Source: Tetrahymena thermophila SB210 (Eukaryota; Ciliophora; Oligohymenophorea; Hymenostomatida; Tetrahymenidae). From it: DNA of 64,000 bases. The position numbers and the translations under genes are program-made. The notes under the pieces are model-generated. The model saw nothing but the letters and a program-made list of their open reading frames with translations, was not told where the DNA came from and ran no database searches. The DNA is taken from positions 248,001-312,000 of the forward strand of contig NW_002476563.1 in the NCBI RefSeq assembly GCF_000189635.1, in the 5' to 3' direction. Numbering within the stretch: position 1 is the first letter of the stretch; each line of letters begins with the position of its first letter. Positions 46,631 through 59,915 of the stretch are shown here, piece by piece.

Positions 46631-47057
46631 TCAATATTTTAATAATGAAGAAATTATTCTTTTATCTTTAGCATTTTGTTCTTATATTTCTTATTATTAT
46701 TTTATGAAAAATCTTTTTAGATATTCTATCTGCAATAACTAGGAATTTGATATGCAAATCTGCTTTTCAAAATAATTTAACCCTCTATTGTTTATTTCTT
46801 AAAAAAATAAAATGATCTTATAGCTATTCCTTTAATTTATAAAAAGAACTTACATTAAATATTTATGTTAGATGCTTTATCAAAACTTTAAAATTATTCA
46901 GTGAGGGTTACAAACTATATTGCTGCTAATTGCTCGCTCTTCGCTTAATATTATCATAATAGCCTTTTTCAAAAAAAGAATTTCTTTATATAAATCATAA
47001 ATGCTTAAATTCCTATTGACCTCTTACTCAATGTACTTTATAAAATCACATTCTATT
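46631..47057 (-). pseudogene. 3' fragment of a B gene (exons 2-3 only)
   Basis: Exon 3 (46797-46631, 167 nt) and its intron are complete. Exon 2 begins at 46854 and similarity stops abruptly near 47057, about 30 nt short of the exon's 5' end. There is no exon 1. A 4-base CTCG insertion in exon 2 (near 46935) breaks its frame. Beyond 47057 the sequence is unrelated AT-rich DNA and then the 3' flank of A3, so the break is probably a recombination junction. Confidence 0.88.
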
Positions 47058-47482
47058 AATCAAAATTTGAAAATAAATAAATAAACAAATAATTGCTCGA
47101 AAAAGTTAGTTTTTGGCCTTAATAAAATAAATTAATAGTTTGTATTAATTAAAATTTTGTATTCATTAGAATAATATTATAAATGAAAATATCAATATGC
47201 ATAACATAAAATTAAATATTGTAAAATAAGTCCTCCAAATGAAATGGTTGGCAGACGAAAAAAAAAAATGGCCTGATACTTTATTGTGAAAATTATTTTA
47301 TTTTAAAAACAAATTACAAGTTTAAAATTGTTATCATTATATATATATTATTTAAAATTAATTTACTTAAATTTTCTTATTTAACAATATTTAAAATAAA
47401 AGAAATAAAATTTGTTACTTCGTTAATTTTTTTATAATTTTTAATTTAAACTTTTACAAAAAAATAATTAAAAAACAAACAT
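47058..47482. other. Junction spacer fragment/A3
   Basis: Unassigned AT-rich sequence to about 47300, then the 3' flank shared by A1, A2 and A3. No gene is seen. Confidence 0.55.
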
Positions 47483-49626
47483 TCACTAATTTTTTTTAAA
47501 AATAGAAGAAATAATTCTATTATTAATTTCATTTTTATTATTGTTCAGTTAGTATTTAAAAAAGAATTTTTTTATATATTCTTCCTGTAACTGTTAAGAT
47601 TGCATTATGCAAAATTACTTTTCAAAATAATTAAGCTTCTCTTTTATTTCTATTTATTTATTTAAAAATTTTGTTATTTTCTTTAAAATAATAATAATTT
47701 ACTTTGATAATCATCTGAAAACTTATTTTTCACAAAGTCAAGATTCAGTACATTTTCTGTGAGACCTACAAATTGAATAGCAGCTAATTAATCTTTGGTT
47801 AATAGAATTGAGATTGCTTTTTTTAAAAAAATGATGTCTTTGTATAATTCATATATATTTAAATTTTTATTGACCTCTTATCCAACATTCATTAAAATTT
47901 TGAGATCTAATCCTTTAGATTTAAGAAAATCTTTAGATCTATATAATCTTTTTTGAAAATTAAATTAAAAAAAATTAATTTATTTTAAAAATAAAATTGT
48001 AATTTACTAAAATTTAAATAAAATATTTTGAATCATTTGTTTAGTTGGTTTATTTTGAATGGCTTTTAACTTTTAAGAAACAGCTAAGCTTAAAGTGTCA
48101 TTGTTTTAGTTTTTTTTTCGAGTTTCAATGATTGATCCGTTAAAAGCAGATTTTGCTTAATTAAATAATGTCTTTTTAGAATTTGTTTGGATCTGGCTAT
48201 TAGTCATTTTTATTTGATTTTTGTTTATACTTATAAAACTTTTTTAAGTGCTAATGTTTTATTTCTTTGAAAACATGTAACTTTCATCTTTTAGGTCAAA
48301 ATCTTCAATCAGTATATTACTCTATTTATATAAGGGCGAAGAGTCATTACAATAATTGTTGCTATTATTATTTTAATTGTTCTTAGAAGGAAATATATTT
48401 TTTTCTGGAGTATCTCTAAATTTAGCTGGGAATGTAGGAACCAACATTTCACTTTTATTCTAATACTCTTCTGAGATAATGTCTGATGATTATTTTAAAT
48501 TTATAATTTATTATGAAATATCTTCCTTTTTTTCAATTAGATTATTATGCTCAAGTATTTTTTCGTATTTATCTGAGTAGATGTTTTGTAGCAAAAGCAT
48601 AAAGAAGTCTTATTTAATAAGCTTTTATGAATAAAATCTACCAATAAATCTTGCAATCATTACTAATGCTGCAACCCCATTTATTAGTGCCAGAATTTCT
48701 GTAATTGTAGGATACTAAATTTAGAATTACTAAACAATTTCATCCATAAATATCATCGTTTAATAGTATGGACCAAATCCTTACTTTAAAGAAAATTATC
48801 TATCAAAACTTTAACTTATTTAATTATATTGTATTGGAGACTAAAAATTAAGCTCATTCTGATATAATAAACCTAAGTTAACTTTTGTTTCCTATATTTA
48901 GGTATTGAGAGTAATGATAGTATATTAATTAGAGTATATATAATTATATATACTTCTATAATTAGTTTGAATCTATTTAGAAGTAGTGTTGTATTATTAT
49001 GTTTTAAGTTTTAGGTAATAATAAGAACCTAAATTATTAATAGCATTATCAATTTCAGTTTATGAAGCACAGTTATCTGGAATAGTTGTCTTTTAAACAT
49101 CTAAATCTAAACATCCATACATATTTATGTAAATTCCAGAATAAATTTAATTGTCATTACTGTTATCAAGTAAAAAAGTGTAATTGCTTACTTAGGAAAA
49201 ATCTATGCAGTTAAATCCTTTTAGTGAAGGGTCAGTACATTTAACAACATCAAGATCGATGGTTAAGTAAATCTGATTTTTCAAGTCTTAGTAATAAAAT
49301 TAAGGATAATACACAACATAGGTTTTATTCTGTGAAGCCTGATATTCATCCAAAGTCATAGATAAATTGTAAAATTATTAAAACCCTATAAGATCTTAGC
49401 TTAAAGGTACTTCTTTCCTAAAGCTTGTGATGAAACTCTATGATCTAAATTTTGGATCAATCAAATTACTAAAATACTAATTAAATATGTAAAATATATA
49501 AAAGAGAACTATAGCAACAGTTACCACAGATAAAGACAAACCTAAACAAGTTCCTCTTTTATATCTTCCTTCTCCCATATTAAAGTTAAATTCAGAAGAA
49601 AATAAATCGAATTTAAGAATGCTCAT
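47483..49626 (-). CDS. Two-pass membrane protein, array copy A3 (subfamily A)
   Basis: Exons are 49626-48008, 47947-47703 and 47649-47483, giving 676 aa. Exon 2 and 3 lengths match A1 and A2 exactly and phase is kept. Start MSILKFDLFSSEFNFNMGEG. It lies ~27 kb from A2, separated by the run of B genes, so the A and B copies were interleaved by more than one event. The ectodomain cysteine blocks and the ILVPTFPAKFRD tail motif are conserved. Confidence 0.88.
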
Positions 49627-50916
49627 TACTTTTACTATATCTATCCTACTCTCTTATCTTTACTTCTAGTTTTTAATTAATTTTTTTCTTCTACTATCTG
49701 ACTAAATATACTTTTTTAATTTACAATCAAATTATAGATAGTTGTTTAACACTTTTTTAAAATATAAATATTTTTTAATTACAATCAATAAGAACTAATA
49801 TAGTAAAAAAAATTCTTAAATAAATTATGATAGTGACTTCAAAGAAAATGATAAATAAAATAACAAATTAATTACTAGATTATCAATAAGTAAAATAAAT
49901 AGACAAAATCAATTTTTATGTCAAACTAAAATATATAAATGTTTCCTTATTTCGTTTTAAAATGATCACTAATTTTTGATATTTGATAACAATAGAGCAA
50001 ATTTAGTAATATTATGCAAGTTAAATTATTAAAGCATGATTATTTTTAAAAAAACTCATTCAATTTATTTTATATGTCATCTTTTAATATTAATAATTTA
50101 ATTGGGAGACAAATAAAAGAAATAGAATAAATTTTATCAATTAATTATATTATAGATTTAAAATTTATCAATTCAGTTATCATTAAAACAAAAACAAAAA
50201 CAAAAAAATATCTAAAAATTCTAAAAGTATTTATAAATTTTAACAACTTTCTTATAATAATCTAATTCTATGTTTCACTTTTAACCTGATTTGTTTTACT
50301 TTAACTAATCAAATTATTTTTAATATGTTAACTCAGTTAACTTAAAATATATTTATTGCTTATTACAAAAACAAAATATTTTAAGTTGATTTACTGCTTA
50401 TAAGGGTATAATTTATGTAAAGCAAGATGCCATACAAAAATTTCGTGGTTTGCATACCACTCATTATGAATTAGATTTTAATTAATTAAAAAATTTGATT
50501 TTTATATTTTATAATAAAATTTTTATTATGAATTTAATTTATTATAATTTCAAAAATAAATAATTTTTTTCATCATAATTTTTAAATTTAGTTAAATTTT
50601 GTGAAGTAGGGTAGCAAAAATACAGGGTTTGGGGTCATCAATTTCTGTAGAAATTATTCCAAACATTCAAAATTTGTAGATAAAAGAAATTAATTTATTT
50701 CTTATCTCACAATATATTTTAATTATTTAATAATCAAGCTTTTTATCCCTATTCCAAAGATTTAATGCTAATATTAATATTTTATTCATAACTAATCTAA
50801 TTTTTTTCTACATATTTTCAAAATTTATTGTGTCAAATTATTAAATAGAGAATTAAATTATTTTATTCAATAAAAATATAACAAATTATAAAATATACCA
50901 ATTTATACATTTTATA
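49627..50916. other. Array spacer A3/A4
   Basis: A3 5' flank to about 50000, then ~900 bp of AT-rich sequence without a gene. A small hairpin (GTGGTTTGCATACCAC, about 50443-50458) and a patch GGGTTTGGGGTCATC (about 50625-50640) stand out from the background but were not assigned. Confidence 0.5.
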
Positions 50917-53128
50917 TCATAATTTTATTAATATTGAAGACATTATCCTTTAATCTATTTCGTTATATTATTTGTTTTACTAGCATCTTTAAATAAATTT
51001 ATATATATATTTTTATTGCAAATCTTATGATCGTAGAATGCAAAACTATTTTTCAAAATAATTAAGCTTGCTTTTTATTTCTTAAAATCATAAAAATATA
51101 AATACATGATTAGTTATTAAAATAATTAATTTACAATCATAACTAAGTTTTGATTAGCTATTCTTTAAATCTAGGTTCAAAAATTGTTCTGAAAGACCTA
51201 TACAATATATAGCAGAGAGTTGATCTTAGCTAAGAAGCATAGTAATTGCTTTTTTCAAAAAAATAATATCTTTATAAAGCTAAAATACATCTAAGCTTGT
51301 ATTAATCTCTTGTTAAACTTTGTGGATAATTTTATTCTCTATACCTTTTGATTTTAAAAATTCTTTTGTCTTGAAAATTCTAATTTTTATAATAAATAAA
51401 TAAAACGTTAAACAAAAAATTATTTATTTATTTTTTTAAAAAATTTTACTTAAATTTAAATATAATATTTTTTATTTATTATTTTATTGAAGGACTTTAA
51501 ATCTTTCTAAATTTAGAAGAATAAGCTTGACTAAAATCTTCTTTATTTCTATTCTAATAGATAATTTTATTATTTAGATTTTCTAAATTATCTTTAATAT
51601 TAAGCTCTCTTGTTTACTTTTAACTTTATTTACTTGAATTTTAACTTTCCTTTTAATAATTAGAAGGTTGGAGAAAGTTTAATAAAAAACTTTAAGACTT
51701 GGTCTATGAACTTGTTAAAAAACTAAAATTTGGAGAATTGATCAACAGATTTTAATCACTTTTTTTGTTTCTTGTACTAATTTATTCTACAGTAATTAGC
51801 TGCTAGTCATCTTTTTTATACATTAAATTTTCTTCTTTATTCATATATTTTTATAAATTTTAAGTGGCATCGTCTTTTGATTAATGAGTCAATTAATTTT
51901 TATCAACATGGATTTTTGATTTAGTATTGAGACTTGGTATAAAAATTTGCTTTTTTAAATTCTTTTCCAAGTTATCATCTGAAAATTCTTGCTTTATATT
52001 TGTTAATTAATCAAAATTATAATTCTTTTAAATTATAAAATGATTATGTTAAAGTATTTATTCATACTTGCTCCTAAAGATGTTTTAAAGTATGAGCATA
52101 AAGAAGTCTTAGTAAATTAGCTTTTAGGAATATAACCTACAAAAAAATCTAGAAATGATAACTAGAATAGCAACTCCATTGACAAGTGCCAAAATTGAAG
52201 TTATTGTAGGGTACTAAATATTAATTTTTTATACAATTTCATCAATTCTGATAATTACTTACATATATGGACCCACACCTGATAACAAAGATAGATTTCT
52301 ATCAAATGATTAAATTACCTAATTATGCTATATTGGGGAAAAATAATTTTCTTAACTTTAAGATAATAATCCTATGCTAACCTAAGTCTCTTAAGTTTAT
52401 GTATAGATAGTATTAACTATGTATTAATTAGATAAAACATAGTTGTATACACTCCTATAATTAGTTTGAATCTACTACGAAGTAGTATTGTATTATTAAG
52501 TTTTAAGTTTAATATAGAAGTAAGCATCTTTTCCATTAATTACATTATCTATATCAATTTAATTAGCACAATTACTAGGGAATGTAGTTTTTACTTAATC
52601 TAAGTCTTAACAACCATACATACTAATATATATCTAAGAGTAAACATTATTATTATTACTATTATCAAGTAATAGAACTTAGTCTTAAATCTTTGAGAAA
52701 TCAACACAATAGAAGCCTTATAAAGCAGGATCATTGCATTTAACAATATCAAGATTGATAGTATTAAATATATTATTTAAAGTATCCTAATAGAAATATT
52801 AAGCATAAAAAACTGCATATGTTTAATTATAAATTTGTTAATACTGATCTATTGTCATTGAGAGATTATAATAAAATTAAAACCCTACTAGATTCTAGCT
52901 TAAGTCTACTTTTTTCTGATAGTCTGTGATAAAACTTTGAGATCTAAAGTTTGGACTAATCAAATTATTCAAATATTAATAAAGCATATAAACGAAGTAA
53001 TAAAAAACAGCACCATAAGAAAGTATAGATAATATGAAGCCAAAGCAACTACCTCTTTTTTACTGTTATTAAGTTCCAATATTAAAATAAAACTCAGAAG
53101 AAAATAAATCATATTTGTTAATATTCAT
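50917..53128 (-). CDS. Two-pass membrane protein, array copy A4 (diverged subfamily A)
   Basis: Exons are 53128-51450, 51379-51135 and 51080-50917, giving 695 aa. I read the ectodomain and TM2 in full and found no break. Start MNINKYDLFSSEFYFNIGT. Exon 2 is 245 nt as in the other A genes, exon 3 is one codon shorter. TM2 reads SILALVNGVAILVIISRFF. The exon 2 end differs from all others (SAIYCIGLSEQFLNLDL in place of AAIQF...). Divergence in flanks and coding sequence suggests an older copy than A1-A3. Confidence 0.87.
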
Positions 53129-54011
53129 TTCTATTGTTATGAAAATCACTATATTTTTATTTCTACTAACTAATTGATATCACTTATCTCTACTTTTACT
53201 TAATTATTCTTTTATTATATAAATTATTAAGCTCATAAAATTCCAATTTTAATTTATGTATTCCCAAATCATATAATTCTTTTAGCATTCTCTCTATAAT
53301 AATTATTTCCTTAATAAAATTAAATTTAATAAAAAATTAAATATTTTTTTATAAATGAAAAAAAAATTTAAAAATAATAAAAAAAGGTATCAAAATAGGT
53401 TTGTTTCGAACCTGAATAAACAACAATAAAATATATTTTTTTCATTGAATTATATTCGAATACTGTTATATGTAAATTTTTTGATGTTTTAATTGAATTT
53501 AAAAATGGTATTTTAATGATTTATTTAAAACAAAAGATTTAAATATTTTTAAAACATTTTAAAATTTGTTTTACTTTAAGTTGAAAATTTTTATTTGTTT
53601 ATTTTATATTCTTGATGTAATTACTTTTAGCAATTTTAAGTATTTTTTAAATAAAGAGTAAATTAATATATTTTGGATTCTTTATAAAATATAAAATAAG
53701 CTTCTTAAAAAATGTAATATTGCATAACTAAATTTTATAATTTACTCAAGTTTACTTAATTATTACAAGTAAAGTATTGTGTGTTGTTATAAATAAAAAA
53801 ATCAACTAACTTTTTACAATTTACAATTAATAGATTTCAAAAGAAGTTAAAAAATATAAAGGATGATTAACTTAAATATTTTTAATACAACAACTGTGAT
53901 TAACAATCTAGTTCTTCATGAATTAGACCTAAATTTATACTTAGTTACATTAGAATTGCATATGAAATTTTATATGCCAATGAGTTAGAATTTGAGGTGA
54001 AATTTTTAATT
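53129..54011. other. Array spacer A4/A5
   Basis: A4 5' flank, an AT-rich stretch, a short B-gene relic at about 53485-53575 (separate entry), a distal-flank block at 53650-53790 shared with 18290-18440 and 25270-25400, and the A5 3' flank. No gene is seen. Confidence 0.55.
53485..53575 (-). pseudogene. Relic of a B gene exon 1 end
   Basis: About 80-90 bp matching the last codons of B exon 1 (the KNTIFKF segment with its splice donor context) in the same orientation as the array, with small indels. No other exon lies beside it. It indicates that a further B copy once stood between A4 and A5. Confidence 0.6.
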
Positions 54012-56338
54012 TCATTTTGTCATAAATATAGATGAACATATTCTTTAGTCTATTTCATTTTTTTGTTTATTCTCTTATTATTTGAGTAAGAACTTTTATA
54101 AATACAAATCTTATAATTCCTGAGACTGTAATATACAAAGCTACTTTTCGAAGTAATTTAATTTGTTATCTATTTCTATTTATTTTTTAATACAATAAAT
54201 AAACATATGCTTTAGATCCTTATTTATTAAGACTTTTTTATTAAAGCCATATTTTTAAAAAATTAAATTAAAAGCCTATTTGGTATGGGTCAAAACAGAG
54301 TTTATGTGATTTAAATTTTTGAGAATTTACAATATTTCAGCCAAAAAACTGAATGTAAATTTATATGAAATAACTTTATTAAGCTCCTATTAGATGTTCA
54401 TCTCTTTTTAAATTTAGATTAAAGAAATTTTCAGTAAGACTTATACATTAAATAGCCGCTAATTATTGATTGCTTAAAAGTATTGATATAGCCTTTTTTA
54501 TAAAAATTACATCTTTATAGAATTCATATATGTCTAAACTTTTGTTGACTTCGAACTAAATGTGATTTATCAATTATTTATCTATTCCTTTAGACTTAAA
54601 ATATTTTTTCGATTTGAAAAACCTTTTTGAAAAAAATTTTAAATATCAAATTTGATTAATAAAAATATAATTTAAATATTTTACTTAAATTTAAAAATAA
54701 AGTTTTTAATCAGTTTTCTTATTGAATTGCTATAAATTGCTTTGAATTTCTCAGTTAGGGTTTTATTTTTCAATTTATTATTGCTTTCCAAATAAATAGT
54801 TTCTTTCTTTTGAGTTTGTTAAATTTTATGAGTAGTTTTTTTATTTTATTTCTTTAAAATATTAGATTTACTCGAATCAATACTTTCTTTTTGATAGAAA
54901 ACTGCTCTTGGACTCTTAACGTTTCCTTTTGGGGAAATAGTTAGTAGGCTACCTAATTGTTTAGCTTTGTTTGTAAAATCGTAAAGTAAAATTTTATTAT
55001 TTTTTTATAAGGTTTAACTTGTTTTGTTTATTTGAGTGAGTAATATATATCTGGTTTTTAATTTTCTTCGCTTTTTATACTACTTTAAAATATATTTTAA
55101 TTGAAATCACTAGCCTGAGATTTTTCAACATTATCTTTTAATTTAATTTAAAAATTTGGGATAAAAATATTATTGCTATTGTTCCTTTCAAACATTTCAT
55201 CATCTTATTTTAGATTTGATTCATTAATAGATTTATTTTATTAAATAAATTTGTTTTATTATAGTATCTTTAAGTATTTATCTTGATAAATATTTTGAAG
55301 TAGTATCATAAAGAAATCCTATTTGATTAATCTTTGTGAATAAAATCTACCAAAATATCTTAAAACTGTAACTAAAGTAGCTACTCCATTTACAACAAAC
55401 AGCAAATATTTCTGTGAAAGTGGGAAATTAAATTTCAAATTACTAAACAATTTCATCCATTTGTATAATTACTTAATTATATGGACCTAACCCTTATTTT
55501 AATGAGAATTCCTTATTAAAAGTTTTATTTATTTAATTATACTAGATTGGAGAGGAAAATGTTTCTTAACTTTAAAATATTAACCCTTAATTGACACTAA
55601 TCTCTTGCATTTAGGTGCTTAAGGTGTTGACAAAAAACTAATTAGATGAAAGGTAATTGTAAATATTTCTATAATTTGTTTAAATCTTTTTGGATGTTGT
55701 GTTATATTGCTATATTTTAAGTTTTAAATAAAAATAAGAATCTAAAACATTAATTACATTATCAATTTCAGTTTAATTGGCAAAATTATTAGGAATATTA
55801 GTTTTTACATTATCTATATCTAAGCAACCGTATGTATTAATCTATATTGAAGAGTAAACAGTTAACTAATCACTATTATCAAGCAATAAAGTGTAATTAC
55901 TTATTTAGGAAAAGTCTATACAATAGAATCCATTCAAATAAGGATCAGTGCATCTTACAATATCAAGGTTAAATGTATTGTAAATATTATTTTTAATATC
56001 TTAGTAGTAAAATTAAGCATAAAAAATAATATATGTTTTATTTTAAGATGTTTAATATTCATCAATAGTCATTGAATAATTATAATTAAACTAAAATCCA
56101 ACCAAATCTAAAGTCAAAGGCACTTCTTTCCTGTTTTCTGTGATAAAACTTTAAGATCTAAATTTCGGATTTATCAAGTTATTGAAATATTAATTAAATA
56201 AGTAAAAAAAGTAAAAAAGTACAACCACAGTAGCTATCACAGATAACGATAGTCCCAAACTGTGCCTCTTTTGTATTTCTAGCTTCCCATATTAAAATAT
56301 AATTCTGAAGAAAATAAATCGTACTTGAGAATATCCAT
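54012..56338 (-). pseudogene. Two-pass membrane protein, array copy A5, frameshifted
   Basis: Homologous throughout to subfamily A, from MDILKYDLFSSELYFNMG to a TGA at 54012-54014. A one-base deletion just before TM1 (near 56255) runs the frame into TGA within a few codons. A one-base insertion at the start of TM2 (near 55400) shifts it again. Exon 1 (54685-56338) is 1,654 nt, the wrong remainder for the splice phase, which implies at least one further indel. The second intron region is also longer than elsewhere (about 200 nt). The four cysteine blocks and the exon 3 helical end remain recognisable. It is probably a pseudogene; sequence error at several sites is less likely. Confidence 0.78.
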
Positions 56339-57144
56339 ATATGAATCAAAATATTATCTTAATTTTGTTATTAATTACTTCTACTTTTTAAATTAATTAA
56401 AAGCTAGCTGAATTTCTTGAACCAATTAAATTCTTATTTTTTATAATTATTAAATTAAAGTTATCATATTTTTAGACACTAAGATAAAAACAGTAATGAT
56501 TTTTTTGAATATTTAAAGCTTTTTTCTGTTTATGTTAAATTATAATTAAAATTTAATAAAAATTAAATTTAAAACTAATTACCTAACATATACAGGATAC
56601 GAAAAAAATAATGTCCATACTTTTTCAAAGATCTTTGATATAATGAAACTTATTATATTTTGTGAATATATTGTAGAATTATTGGCGGGGTAGTCTGGAA
56701 CCGGACAATGAATGAAAAATTCAATTCTTATTTGATATAATTTTTGTGATAAAGTATAAAAAAATTTTTTTAAATAAAAATTTCTATCAGAGCATAATCT
56801 AATTTTGTTAAGCATATTTTCAAGGCCATAATGAAATTAATTAAAAATGTCAATTTACTTTTTTCTTCAAGTTAATTGATAAGTAACAAATTTTTTTTAT
56901 TTTTAAATTAATGCAAATATTTTTAAAATTCTTTTTATTAATCATATGACTAACTTATTCTACCAACTTTGAAAATTGGTAACTCAAATAAAATAATATT
57001 TGTTAATTTCAAAATATAAATTAATAAAATAATGTAGAATGAAATGTTAAATTTTTACTAATAAAAAAAATATATATTTTCTTTCATCTTTAACACGTTA
57101 TTATAGTTGGATATATAAAATTATATAGAGTGAAATATTTAGCA
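56339..57144. other. Array spacer A5/B8
   Basis: Contains a 78-codon minus frame (56579-56815) with no in-frame TAA/TAG and a GC-rich spot TTGGCGGGGTAGTCTGG near 56680-56697; no family is recognised and chance is plausible. From about 56820 it is the B8 3' flank with CTAACTTATTCTACCAAC at about 56950. Confidence 0.5.
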
Positions 57145-59544
57145 TCAATATTTTAATAATGAAGAAAATATTCTTTAATCTATAGCATCTTGTTCATATA
57201 TTTCTTATTACTATTTTATGTAAAATTTTTTTAGATACCCTTCTTGCAATAGCTAGGAATTTAATATGCAATTCTGCTTCTCAAAGTAATTAAACCCTAA
57301 ATTGTTTATTTCTTAAAAAAAATAAATTTAATTTGTTGCTATACTTTTAATTTATAAAAATAAATAACTTACATTCAACATTTATGTTAGATGTTTTATC
57401 AAAACTTTAAAATTTTTCAGTGAGAGTTACAAGCTATATAGCTGCTAATTGCTCCTCGCTTAATATCATCATAATAGCCTTTTTCAATAAAATGATGTCT
57501 TTGTATACATCATAAATGTTTAAATTCCTATTGACCTCTTCCTCAATTTACTTTATAAAATCATATTCTATCCCCTTCTACTAAAAAAATGCTCTAGACT
57601 TAAATTACCTTTTTTTATTTAATAAAATGATTAAATTAATAAATTTGTGAATTTTTTGATGCTTTACTTGAATTTAAAAATGGTACTTTTGATAGTTTAT
57701 TTAAAACTATAATTTTTAATATTTTTTAAATATTAATGGGCATATTCCTTCAAGTTTTCCTTTTTTTATGTTTGAGTAAAATTTTATTAGATAGACTCGC
57801 TATTACTAATATTATTAGATTGTTTAGTATTAAATAAGGATCTACTTTAGAAAACACTTGCACCTTTCTACTAACTCTATGTTTTTTGGTTTGATAGAAA
57901 TTACTTTTGAGAGCTGATTTATTAATTGTTTAACAAAACTTTTAATTTTGTTTTATTTAGAGGACTCGATAGTTAAGACTATTCTGTATTATTACAGCAA
58001 TTTTCACTAATTTAAGTATTTTTAATTACATCTTGCTCATTTTATTCATTTTACTAACTTTTTTCAATTCGAGAGAAAATTAATTTACTGTTTATTGAAT
58101 CTGCCTTTGGAGAGCTTGTTACGGAGTAAACCTGATCGTTATTATTAGCACTGTTCTAAATTTTAAAATTTTCTTCACTATTTTATAAATTATTTATTAA
58201 GTCAATATTTAATTTCTAGTTTTCCGTTTTTTCATTTTCTTCATTTATTTAGTCGTCATTAAAATTTAAAACAACTTAACAATTATTATTATTTAAAGTT
58301 CGATTTTGATTTTTTTCAACATAATCTCTAAGTTTTGTTGGAAAGTCGGGCACAATAATGTCTCTTTTTAAACAATTTTCTTAGATTTCACCTACCACTT
58401 CTTCTTTTTCAGTTTTTTCAGTTTAAATCAAGCAAGAAATATTTTCTTAGTTTTTGATAAGATTATTATGGTTTATGATTTTTCTATACTTATCTTAGTA
58501 AAGATTTTGAAGTAAGAGCATAAAGAAGTCTTATTTTATTAATTATTAACTGTAAAATTTGCCAACAATTCTAAATACAACTATTATTCCAGCAACAGCA
58601 TTTATAATTGCCAAAATTTCAGTAATTGTTGGATATTAAATTTGAAATTATTAAACAATCTCATCCATTAGTAATATTTATTTACTATAGGGGCCTAATC
58701 CTGATTATTATGCAGAAATTCTATCAAAATTTTAAGTTGTTTGAGTATATTAAATAGGAGAAGAGTAAGTTTATCTCTACTAAAAAAGGAGACCTGAGTC
58801 TACATTAGTTTCTTATTTTTACGTGCTGAGAGAATTAAGTACAAATTAAGCAGAGGATACATAATTATATAAGTTTCTGTAATTAGTTTGCATCTCTTTT
58901 GAATTTGTATTGTATTACTATGTTTTGAGTTTCAGTTAAAAATATGCTTAAACTCCATCTATAATATTATCAATATCTATTTGGTCTGGACAATCATCAG
59001 GTACAACTGTTTTTACTAAGTCTTAATCTCTGCAACCATACAAATGAATGTAAATAGAAGAATAAACTTGATTATTATTTGTATTATCAAGCAAAAAAGT
59101 ATAGTTACCTACATTAGAAAAATCAATACATATAAAACCTTATAACTCTGGTGTTGTGCATTAAAATGTATTGAGATAGATTGTATTGTAAATATTATTT
59201 TTAGAGTCTTAATAGTAAAGTTAAACAATATAAATAAGATAAGTCTGATTCAAAGATTGTTAATATTAATCTACACTCATCGAATAATTATACATAAACT
59301 AAAACCCAACTAAATCATTTTCTAGAGGTACTTCTATCCTACCATTTGTAATAAAACTTTAAGATTAAAATTTTGGGTTTATTTAGTTACTAAAATTGAG
59401 ATAAAATAAGTAAATGGCATAAGAAAGAGTGGTAGTAATAGCTAAAATTGATAGGATGAATCCTAAGATAGTGTTTCTTTTATAATGTTTTGGCCCTATA
59501 TTAAAATAAAACTCTGAAGAAAATAAATCGAAACTTTATGTCAT
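57145..59544 (-). CDS. Two-pass membrane protein, array copy B8 (subfamily B)
   Basis: Exons are 59544-57668, 57608-57373 and 57311-57145, giving 759 aa with phase kept. The start region differs from its neighbours: ATG-ACA-TAA-AGT gives MTQSFDLFSSEF, apparently from small changes in the usual MNIQGLDLF codons. The tail motif DIIVPDFPTKLRDYVEK is intact. It is the first of the second B cluster, beyond the A3-A5 group. Confidence 0.87.
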
Positions 59545-59915
59545 GGTTTTTTTTGAGATATGTGCGTTGCAGCTAACTATACTTTTAGAGGTTTTTATTT
59601 GCTTTTTGCTTCTACTTTTTATTTATATATATTTACTTATTAAATAAATTATTTTTAATTAAAGGCTGGTTTAACTAAATATAAATAAAAAAATAAAAAA
59701 GTAAAGTTTTAATTTTATTCTCTTAGGTTTATTAATTTTTATTTTTTTCATGTAATTTAATGTAGAATTTATTAAACAAATTGAATTACAATAAAAACTT
59801 GAATATATATTTTTACTCAATTAATTGGCAAACTTTTTTTTGAAGGTACTTATATATATTATTTAATCTTTGTCATTTTATGATATATAAAATTATATAA
59901 TGCGAAGTATTATAA
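59545..59915. other. Short array spacer B8/B9
   Basis: Only ~370 bp, the shortest intergenic distance between family copies. It holds a shortened B 5' flank and a truncated 3' flank; the CTAACTTATTCTGCC element is absent. Confidence 0.65.

Noticed and set aside
53395-53450. Possible T-arm-like stem (AGGTT/AACCT) suggesting a tRNA
   Set aside because: The loop sequence is wrong for a T-loop and no acceptor or anticodon arms could be built around it.
56579-56815. 78-codon minus-strand frame without in-frame TAA or TAG
   Set aside because: No homology, no conserved neighbour relation, and a few such frames are expected in a window of this size.
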